Under the pieces are notes generated by a model, which made no database searches, was not told the DNA's origin, and saw only the letters and a program-made list of their open reading frames with translations. 7,028 nt of DNA from the NCBI GenBank assembly GCA_934230685.1, contig CAKQFF010000101.1, forward strand, positions 1 to 7,028, in the 5' to 3' direction. This stretch comes from an uncultured Prevotella sp. GTDB lineage: Bacteria > Bacteroidota > Bacteroidia > Bacteroidales > Bacteroidaceae. Shown here in pieces: positions 1 through 4,386 of the stretch (position 1 is the first letter of the stretch; each line of letters begins with the position of its first letter). Both the position numbers and the translations under genes were made by a program.

Positions 1-447
1 ACGCAACACCGCACGCCATTCAATGCGCATGTCGCCACGTGTAAACACGGCTTTAATTCCCTTTCCTGCAAAACGCTCCGATCCCTTGGCAGCCTTTGCG
101 TCGGCTGCGTAGGTCTCACTCGTCACATTTTCGAGCTTCATGTCCAACGAGGTGAACTCTGTGCAGTCGGCAAGACGCACACGGAAGAGAACGTCCGAAG
201 GGAGCAAGTCCATTTCCGGGCATCCGTCGAAACGCAATGCGCCATTATTTACCGAATACGAAACATGGAGCAGATCGTTTCCAAGGACATACTTGTTAGC
301 ACTGGCATCTAATTTTGCCATTCCTGCCTGCTTTGCCTGAGGGAACACCACTCTTTGAGCATTAGCAGATATTGGCAGTCCTCCGATAAGACATCCCAAT
401 GCCGCAGAGCACAAGATGCCTGTATATTTTTTATTCATTCTTTTCAT
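1..447 (-). CDS. Secreted protein, N-terminal fragment; possibly glycosidase-related
   Basis: The start codon is at 447, and 149 codons are read leftwards to the edge, so the C-terminus is missing. A second in-frame ATG lies at 438. The N-terminus is a typical signal peptide: basic MKRMNKK, a hydrophobic stretch to about residue 27, then a likely signal peptidase I site after ANA (about residue 30). No lipobox Cys is present, so a periplasmic or secreted soluble protein is expected. The mature part reads as beta-rich, with segments such as YVLGNDLLHVSYSV and IEWRAVLR. From memory these resemble the N-terminal beta-sandwich of secreted alpha-galactosidase-like or 'enterotoxin'-labelled proteins of Bacteroides and Prevotella. 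That is only a family impression; no catalytic residues fall inside the window. A role in glycan breakdown would fit a gut Bacteroidales genome, but the susCD operon here is about 2.2 kb away behind its own terminator, so co-regulation is not shown. The reading frame is sure; the function is not. Confidence 0.8.
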   Translation of the reverse strand, partial: MKRMNKKYTGILCSAALGCLIGGLPISANAQRVVFPQAKQAGMAKLDASANKYVLGNDLLHVSYSVNNGALRFDGCPEMDLLPSDVLFRVRLADCTEFTSLDMKLENVTSETYAADAKAAKGSERFAGKGIKAVFTRGDMRIEWRAVLR

Positions 448-522
448 CTCTATGTGAAGTTGTTGTTTTTATTGTGTGAAGTTTTGAGCAATAGAGATAA
501 TGAAAAGACTATCATATAGCAG

Positions 523-553
523 AGGTCCAAAATCCTGAGATTTTTGGGGACCT
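523..553 (-). other. Leader hairpin upstream of the secreted-protein gene
   Basis: AGGTCC at 523-528 pairs with GGACCT at 548-553, and AAAATC at 529-534 pairs with the GATTTT part of 539-545, leaving a CTGA loop and a small bulge of about three bases on the right arm. It lies 76-106 bases before the ATG at 447 on the minus strand, so it would be in the 5' leader if transcription starts upstream of it. No run of T follows on either strand, so it is not a classic terminator. A protein-binding site or leader RNA structure is possible. Confidence 0.45.
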
Positions 554-616
554 ACTTATGATTACCCTTAAAATTTCGGGTGTAAAGTTACATATTTTAT
601 TTGAGAGAAAAGAAAC

Positions 617-651
617 TTTCAATCAAAAACAGAAATGCAGATTGATTGAAA
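617..651. repeat. 9-bp perfect inverted repeat
   Basis: TTTCAATCA at 617-625 is repeated as its exact complement TGATTGAAA at 643-651, with 17 bases between. An A-run follows on the right. It lies in the probable upstream region of the minus-strand gene starting at 447 and could be an operator for a dimeric regulator or a weak hairpin. No partner is known. Confidence 0.4.
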
Positions 652-684
652 AAAAACAATGCGGTGTCAATATATCGAAATCAA

Positions 685-720
685 TTTGAAAATGACCATT
701 TGACAAGGGCTTTTTGACAA
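685..720. repeat. Left copy of a 36-bp inverted repeat (TGACAA-rich)
   Basis: This block begins TTTGAAAATGAC and contains TGACAA at 701-706 and 715-720. Its reverse complement recurs at 2547-2582 with 30 of 36 positions identical and no gaps. TGAC cores fall at the same spacings of 8 and 14 bases in both copies. The bases just outside the two copies do not match, and I see no target-site duplication. It may be the left end of a small mobile island, or a shared binding-site array. Confidence 0.5.
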
Positions 721-753
721 TCTGGCCGTAACTTATGAGTTGCGTGATTATTC

Positions 754-862
754 CCTGCCGAGAGATTTTTACTGCCTGCCGAGAGAATTTTTACTCCCTG
801 CCGAGAGAATTTTTACTCCCTGCCGAGAGAAATATTTTTTCCTGCCGAGAGAGTTAAAAAAG
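754..862. repeat. Five tandem copies of a 22-bp repeat
   Basis: The core CCTGCCGAGAG starts at 754, 775, 797, 819 and 841, giving periods of 21, 22, 22 and 22. Copies two and three are identical over all 22 bases (core, then AATTTTTACTC). Copy one lacks one base, and copies four and five keep the core but have a diverged T- or A-rich second half. A conserved GC-rich core alternating with an AT-rich spacer at about two helical turns suggests an array of protein-binding sites on one DNA face. It does not look like CRISPR: the repeat is too short, there are no unique spacers, and no cas gene is present. Confidence 0.85.
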
Positions 863-921
863 ACAGGGCTCATCCGATATTTGGAGTGATTTATATACAG
901 GGGGATATCAGTAGACAGCTC

Positions 922-1115
922 GCCCCGAAGGGGCAACTCTCCACAGCCCAGGGCACCGCCCTGGGTATAAGGAAGTTACGAACCATGCGCCCTGTAAGGG
1001 CAGCTCTAACGTTCCTTTGTTTTTTTACAGTTGCCCTTACAGGGCGCGTTGGTTGTTTATATCCGTTTACCCAGGGCGATGCCCTGGGCTATGGATGACA
1101 TTGGGCTTTCAGCCC
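922..1115. repeat. Super-palindrome built from nested hairpins
   Basis: Two arms, 922-1010 and about 1025-1115, are inverted copies of one another, and each holds three short palindromes. Left arm: GCCCC-GAA-GGGGC (922-934), CCCAGGGC-ACC-GCCCTGGG (947-965), GCCCT-GTA-AGGGC (989-1001). Right arm: the matching ones at 1033-1045, 1070-1088 (same stem, GAT loop) and 1103-1115 (GGGCT-TTC-AGCCC). GCGCCCTGTAAGGGCA at 987-1002 is exactly complementary to 1032-1047. The centre is a T-rich loop around 1011-1028. The overall form is that of a REP/BIME-like or MITE-like intergenic element. Similar CCCAGGGC repeats are, from memory, common between Bacteroidales genes. Short open frames here are by-products of the repeat. 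Confidence 0.8.
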
Positions 1116-1178
1116 GTACAGGCTATGGAAGATATTGGGCTTTCTTGCTTAGGCAAGCGGCAAAGCCGAGCGCAGCCC
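1087..1178. repeat. Direct duplication with a 29-base loop insertion
   Basis: Bases 1087-1110 and 1121-1144 (starting GGCTATGGA, ending TTGGGCTTTC) match at 22 of 24 positions, with a period of 34. The first copy continues directly into AGCCCGT, closing the hairpin GGGCT-TTC-AGCCC. In the second copy AGCCCGT resumes only at 1174, after 29 extra bases (1145-1173) that contain their own small stems, CTTGC-TTAG-GCAAG (1144-1157) and GGC-AAA-GCC. The second copy therefore looks like the same hairpin with a structured insertion in its loop. Confidence 0.65.
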
Positions 1179-1376
1179 GTCAGCCCCATTTATGCTTCCA
1201 CGCTAATCTCCACATGCTTTTTCCGCCAATAGGGAGAGCAAAACCACTATTTCCTGCTATATAAACTCTTAATTTTGGCATTTTTCAGGCTGTTTTTTCC
1301 TTTTATTTGGAATTTTTCACCAAAGACCAAACACACCTAAACCATTGATTTTTAGCCATTTAGAGAAAGAACGGAT

Positions 1377-1546
1377 TGTTCCTGTTCCAATTGTTCCAGT
1401 TGTTCCAATAACGTTTTCTAAAGTGCAGATTCCCATATTTCTATATATAACTTATTAATAATCAATTATTTACAAAGCCTTTTAAAGCAACATTGCATGT
1501 AAGCAACCTATTTGGAACAACTGGAACAACTGGAACAACTGGAACA
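1377..1546. repeat. Facing 9-bp repeat arrays around an AT-rich core, module 1
   Basis: TGTTCC occurs at 1377, 1383, 1392 and 1401; the complement GGAACA occurs at 1514, 1523, 1532 and 1541. Most copies follow a 9-base unit (TTGTTCCAG, or GGAACAACT on the right). The arms 1383-1408 and 1512-1537 are complementary over 26 bases with one mismatch, and about 103 bases lie between them. The core contains TATATATAACTTATTAATAA (1442-1461) followed by TCAATTATT. No open frame crosses it. It could form a long hairpin in RNA or a cruciform, or present clustered sites to a DNA-binding protein. Confidence 0.75.
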
Positions 1547-1572
1547 TATAAACGATGAAAAAGAAAAGCACG

Positions 1573-1757
1573 AATCTTCCACTTCCAGTTCTTCCAATTA
1601 ATTTTAAGAGGGTATCAGCTTCCTTGCTTCTTTTATATATTTATATATAACTGTATATAATTAATTAATAATCAATAAGTTATAAGGATAAAAGAAGAGA
1701 ATCCCGCAAAACATACCATCCTTTTTTTAATTGGAAGAACTGGAATATTGGAAGATT
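1573..1757. repeat. Facing repeat arms around an AT-rich core, module 2
   Basis: The left arm 1573-1599 (AATCTTCCA, then TTCCAGTTCTTCCAATT) and right arm 1729-1757 are complementary apart from a small indel (one base on the left against three on the right). A second inverted repeat is nested inside: CTTCTTTTAT at 1627-1636 with ATAAAAGAAG at 1688-1697. The core repeats the TATATATAACT and TTAATAATCAAT words of module 1. The layout is the same as module 1, but the arm word is TTCTTCCAG here and TTGTTCCAG there, with the opposite arm altered to match. Confidence 0.75.
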
Positions 1758-1892
1758 GCGCCAAAACGAAGCCACTCTACTAATCACTTTTGCCAATAAG
1801 ACGGAGTTTGATTTGATTTCTTTTGATTAATCTGGATATTTTTTGAACATATTTCCATTCTCTTTACAGAAGCAAAGGGGGAAAACAATACG

Positions 1893-1936
1893 AATAAAAG
1901 TACTAAAATATTTGGATAGTACTAATAAAAGTACTA
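1893..1936. promoter_or_regulatory. Operator-like AGTACT repeats over the promoter
   Basis: The palindrome AGTACT occurs at 1899-1904, 1918-1923 and 1930-1935. The outer two sit in an exact 13-base direct repeat, AATAAAAGTACTA, at 1893-1905 and 1924-1936. One site lies just upstream of the -33 box, one in the spacer, and one overlaps the first base of the -7 box. That placement suits a repressor that blocks polymerase, but the regulator is not identified; the DUF5053-like protein encoded downstream is one candidate. Confidence 0.55.
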
Positions 1937-1942
1937 CTTTTG
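1911..1942 (+). promoter_or_regulatory. Bacteroidetes-type promoter for the small-gene operon
   Basis: TTTG at 1911-1914 is followed after 20 bases by TACTTTTG at 1935-1942, an exact fit to the Bacteroides consensus of TTTG, 19-21 bases, TAnnTTTG. Transcription should start near 1948, leaving a leader of only about 20 A/T-rich bases before the ATG at 1969. Confidence 0.8.
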
Positions 1943-1968
1943 CAGTGTTCAAATAAAATAAATATAAT

Positions 1969-2112
1969 ATGAAACAATTAAGATTAACAGAGGTTGAACG
2001 CGAGCTAATAGAAGCAGGGCGCAACTACAAAAGGAGTTACCCAAATGGCGCAACCGAATTACGCTACTATGTAGAAAGGCTTTTTACCGAATGGCTGGAC
2101 GGAGACGAGTAA
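1969..2112 (+). CDS. 47-residue hypothetical protein
   Basis: The frame opens with ATG at 1969 and closes with TAA at 2110-2112. The protein is short, charged and probably all-helical: it begins MKQLRLTEVERELIEAGRNY, continues with a SYPNGATELRYYVERLF stretch, and ends in an acidic WLDGDE tail. No signal peptide, membrane segment or Cys is present, so it should be cytoplasmic. Reality is supported by the consensus promoter just upstream, a start about 20 bases after the expected transcription start, an A-rich start context typical of this phylum, and a second small gene 71 bases downstream in the same direction. Small proteins with this kind of opening occur, from memory, in Bacteroidales accessory regions, but I know no function. 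It could be a partner or antagonist of the DNA-binding-like protein that follows. Confidence 0.75.
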   Translation: MKQLRLTEVERELIEAGRNYKRSYPNGATELRYYVERLFTEWLDGDE

Positions 2113-2125
2113 CAAAGAACAAAAA

Positions 2126-2149
2126 GAGGGTGCCGACTTCGGAACCCTC
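2126..2149 (+). other. Strong hairpin between the two small genes
   Basis: GAGGGT (2126-2131) pairs with ACCCTC (2144-2149), and CCGA (2133-2136) pairs with TCGG (2139-2142) across one G/A mismatch, with a 2-base loop in the paper structure. No T-run follows, so it is more likely an RNA processing or stability element, or a partial attenuator, than a full terminator. It ends 34 bases before the next start codon. Confidence 0.55.
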
Positions 2150-2183
2150 CTAAAAGGAAATATAACTTTTAATATATACGACT

Positions 2184-2441
2184 ATGGCAATAATGATTTT
2201 AAAACAGACACAAGCGGAGACAATGAAAGCGCAGTTATCCGATCTTTTAATCTCCATTTCTTGGGCAGACTTGGCGAAGCGTTATTTTAACCGCTCCGGC
2301 TCTTGGCTTTATCATAAGTTGGACGGTATCGACGGCAACAAAAAGCCTACAGCCTTTACTGACGAGGAGCGCGAACAGCTGCGCGGTGCTCTTGTTGACC
2401 TAAGTGACAGAATACGCCGAGCAGCTGACCGCATACAATAA
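2184..2441 (+). CDS. DUF5053-like helix-turn-helix small protein
   Basis: This is an 85-residue cytoplasmic protein. Start ATG 2184 gives MAIMILK; an in-frame ATG at 2193 (residue 4) is an equally possible start. After a helical lead of about 20 residues comes ISWADLAKRYFNRSGSWLYH (about residues 25-44), which reads as a helix-turn-helix: a first helix around DLAKRYF, a turn NRSGS, and a second helix WLYHKLDGI. It is followed by the GNKKP loop and a charged helix EEREQLRGALVDLSDRIRRA. The pattern matches, from memory, the Bacteroidales family DUF5053, whose molecular function is unknown. DNA binding is inferred from the fold-like pattern and the basic residues, not shown. It lies 71 bases after the 47-residue gene, shares its promoter, and is closed by a terminator 65 bases later. 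Autoregulation through the AGTACT sites is a reasonable guess. Confidence 0.8.
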   Translation: MAIMILKQTQAETMKAQLSDLLISISWADLAKRYFNRSGSWLYHKLDGIDGNKKPTAFTDEEREQLRGALVDLSDRIRRAADRIQ

Positions 2442-2499
2442 AGCCCCGGCTTTGTATATTTAGCCGTATTTGAACACAAGCCGCCGCAGGGCTGCGGCG
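2433..2499 (+). other. Two hairpins at and after the stop codon
   Basis: AAAGCC (2440-2445) pairs with GGCTTT (2448-2453), extended outward by ATACA (2433-2437) with TGTAT (2453-2457), so the stem covers the stop codon of the DUF5053-like gene. A second, GC-rich stem is CGCCGCA (2482-2488) with TGCGGCG (2493-2499) around GGGC. With the terminator that follows, the transcript would have a compact, highly folded 3' end, perhaps protecting it from decay. Confidence 0.5.
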
Positions 2500-2505
2500 C
2501 ACCAT

Positions 2506-2540
2506 TCCCGACAAGGTTTGCACCCTGTCGGGATTTTTTT
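2506..2540 (+). terminator. Rho-independent terminator of the small-gene operon
   Basis: TCCCGACA (2506-2513) pairs with TGTCGGGA (2526-2533). After an A/C mismatch two more G-C pairs form, and seven T follow directly (2534-2540). It ends the plus-strand unit before the convergent susD gene. Confidence 0.9.
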
Positions 2541-2546
2541 GCTTTT

Positions 2547-2582
2547 TTGTCAAATTACCATTGTCATATTGTCATTTTCAAA
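2547..2582. repeat. Right copy of the 36-bp inverted repeat
   Basis: TTGTCA occurs at 2547, 2561 and 2569, and the block ends in ATTTTCAAA. Read on the minus strand it matches 685-720 at 30 of 36 positions without gaps. It sits exactly between the two convergent terminators. Confidence 0.5.
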
Positions 2583-2594
2583 ACATTATTGCAT

Positions 2595-2637
2595 AAAAAA
2601 TCCCCTGCAGAACCAAGAAGTTGATTCCACAGGGGAT
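2595..2637 (-). terminator. Rho-independent terminator of the susC-susD operon
   Basis: On the minus strand ATCCCCTG (from 2637-2630) pairs with CAGGGGAT (from 2607-2600), followed by a run of T (the A-run at 2595-2600). An inner stem is formed by GAA/TTC and CAA/TTG around a 4-base loop. It begins about 50 bases after the susD stop, so the operon ends here and no further gene is co-transcribed. Confidence 0.9.
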
Positions 2638-2686
2638 ATAATTGTTATGAACAAAGTCCTCACGGCTTTCCTTATTTAATTACTAC

Positions 2687-4357
2687 TTATCGCTTCAAGT
2701 TCGGGTTCTTCTCAACATCAGTTGTTGGGTAAGGACAGTAGATTCTATCCTCTGACCATGAGCCTGATACAGTAACGCTCTCAGAAGCCTTGTACTCCTT
2801 ACCGTTCTCTACTGCTACTACGAGAGGAGCATTAGCCACACGATAATCGAAGTTCTTCTTCAACTCGTCCATACGAAGCTCGTCTGAACGGCGTGTTACC
2901 ATTGAAACCCAGTTGCCGGCAACTTCCCATCCGTGCTCGATGTAGCAAGCCTCAGCAAGCTGGTCGGCTGTCATATCGGCAATCTTAACGGTTGTGCCAT
3001 TGCCAAGAGTTACGTTCTCAACGTCAACTACGGCACGCTGGCGAACCTCACGCAAGCAATCCTTAGCCTTGCTCAAATCGCCACCTGAACGAGCTGCACT
3101 CTCAGCATACCAAAGAAGCACCTCAGAGTAGCGGATAAGGTTGTGACGACGGTCGTTGACCATACCGCCCCAGTTGGGAGCCAAGTAGTCGTAAGCCTGA
3201 CGGAGCTGGTTGCCATTAGCGTCGCTGTTGACTGTGAAGATGCAGAACATTGGGTGATAAGCCTCAACCTCAGGTTTGCCGTCTTCCTTGAGTGCCCACC
3301 AGTCTACTGCCTTAGTGATGGTGTTGCCATCCTGGAATGTAATCTTAGGAGCATAGATAGCGTCCTTGCGAGGACCTTCTGGGAATCTCTTCCAGAATGC
3401 AATCTCACCCCAAGCGTCGCCCCAGCCACCATCGCCGAGACCCTCGAAGCGGCAGCAAGAAGAAAGCTCTGAGTCATGATCCCACCATCCACGGGCATCG
3501 TTGTTGATGCCAAGCACGGTCTCCATGTTGTAGTTGTTGCCCATAGAGTAAACGTCCTTCCACTGTGAGTTCAGGATGAAGCCATAAGTGCTGTTGTTGT
3601 CGATAACGGCCTTTGCCTGCTCAGCAGCGAGCTTGTAGTACTCCTGACCCTTGTTGAGTGGGTAGCCAGCCATTGACATATAGACAGCCGCCAATGTAGA
3701 CTGTGCTGCCTGCTTGGTAGACCAAACATCCACACCGAACAAACGGGCTGGATCCTTATCGTACTTGGTAGGAAGCTCGCTGACGGCTGCCTTCAAGTCG
3801 GAAACGATAAGCTCGTATACACTCTCCACACTTGATGGAGCGACGTCGAGCTGTGTAACGTCTGTACCAGTAATCAATGGCACTGGACCGAACACGCGCA
3901 CCAAGTAATAGTAAGCGTAAGCACGCCAGAAGTGGCCGTTACCCAAAGCTACGTTCACCTTGTCCTGCGCTACAGGAGCCTTACCTGCGCTCTCAATAAT
4001 CAAGTTAGCAGCCTTGATTACTGAATAGTGCTGGTTCCATGCGTCTGTCACACCCTTGTTGCCACCGTCAGAAGCAAAAGCGTCGAGAGCGGCACAAGCC
4101 TGCTTGTTAGAACCAGGGTTGGCTGTGATATCATCACCCTGCCACTGTGGGTACATAGGGTTGGTCCAGCTCTGTGTCTGGTTTACTCTGTCGTACAGCG
4201 CGTTGACACTTGCTGTAAGGTCGTCTTCGCTATTGAAGAAGTTGTCTGGGGTTAACTGTCCCTTCGGGTCCTCATCCAAGAAGTCGCCACAAGACGAGAA
4301 TGTAAACAAGGATGCTGCCATGAGACAACCCATATATAATAATTTCTTAGATTTCAT
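2687..4357 (-). CDS. susD-like: SusD/RagB-family outer-membrane nutrient-binding lipoprotein
   Basis: This 556-residue protein has the usual size for SusD. The N-terminus is a lipoprotein signal: MKSKK, a hydrophobic stretch, then FTFSSC with the lipidated Cys at residue 23, followed by acidic GDFLDEDP, which fits surface export of Bacteroidetes lipoproteins. SusD landmarks follow: DNFFNSEDDLTASVNALYD near residues 39-57, helical repeat-type segments, FWRAYAYYYLVRVFGPVPL in the N-terminal SusD-like half, and RHNLIRYSEVLLWYAESAAR before the C-terminal RagB/SusD domain. It ends with the family tail CPYPTTDVEKNPNLKR. SusD proteins sit on the SusC barrel as a lid and bind the ligand with aromatic residues; the many Trp residues (for example GWWDHD, DAWGEIAFW) fit a sugar-binding surface, but the ligand cannot be deduced. 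It starts 29 bases after the susC stop, so the genes are co-transcribed. Family assignment is sure; the substrate is unknown. Confidence 0.97.
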   Translation of the reverse strand: MKSKKLLYMGCLMAASLFTFSSCGDFLDEDPKGQLTPDNFFNSEDDLTASVNALYDRVNQTQSWTNPMYPQWQGDDITANPGSNKQACAALDAFASDGGNKGVTDAWNQHYSVIKAANLIIESAGKAPVAQDKVNVALGNGHFWRAYAYYYLVRVFGPVPLITGTDVTQLDVAPSSVESVYELIVSDLKAAVSELPTKYDKDPARLFGVDVWSTKQAAQSTLAAVYMSMAGYPLNKGQEYYKLAAEQAKAVIDNNSTYGFILNSQWKDVYSMGNNYNMETVLGINNDARGWWDHDSELSSCCRFEGLGDGGWGDAWGEIAFWKRFPEGPRKDAIYAPKITFQDGNTITKAVDWWALKEDGKPEVEAYHPMFCIFTVNSDANGNQLRQAYDYLAPNWGGMVNDRRHNLIRYSEVLLWYAESAARSGGDLSKAKDCLREVRQRAVVDVENVTLGNGTTVKIADMTADQLAEACYIEHGWEVAGNWVSMVTRRSDELRMDELKKNFDYRVANAPLVVAVENGKEYKASESVTVSGSWSEDRIYCPYPTTDVEKNPNLKR

Positions 4358-4386
4358 TATTACTACAGTTTTTAAGATTGTTGAAA

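Larger units (their letters stand above)
448..1892. other. Repeat-rich intergenic region without a supported gene
   Basis: No frame here has a plausible start, codon use or recognisable protein; the few open frames of 65-77 codons lie inside palindromes or oppose the promoter of the 47-residue gene. The repeats are listed separately. The remaining pieces (863-921, 1180-1375, 1758-1890) are AT-rich and show nothing I can name. A weak match to a minus-strand promoter for the gene starting at 447 is TAACTTTA, read on the complement of 583-590, with a poor -33 box. Confidence 0.7.

Noticed and set aside
140..340. Plus-strand open frame of 66 codons
   Set aside because: It is the antisense of the secreted-protein gene, which has a clear signal peptide; this frame has no recognisable protein.
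583..590. Promoter for the minus-strand gene (TAACTTTA)
   Set aside because: It differs from TAnnTTTG at the last base and the -33 position offers only TTTC at 21 bases, so the match is too weak to call.
754..862. Possible CRISPR array
   Set aside because: The unit is only 22 bases with a decaying second half, there are no distinct spacers, and no cas genes are present.
886..1264. Three overlapping plus-strand frames of 70-77 codons
   Set aside because: They run through the palindromic element; translations are repeat by-products and no promoter or homologous protein is recognised.
1827..2024. Minus-strand frame of 65 codons
   Set aside because: It runs antisense through the consensus promoter and the start of the 47-residue gene; its composition is that of translated AT-rich DNA.
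2356..2679. Small frames on either strand over and after the DUF5053-like gene
   Set aside because: They overlap the gene in antisense or cross both terminators, with no start context or family resemblance.
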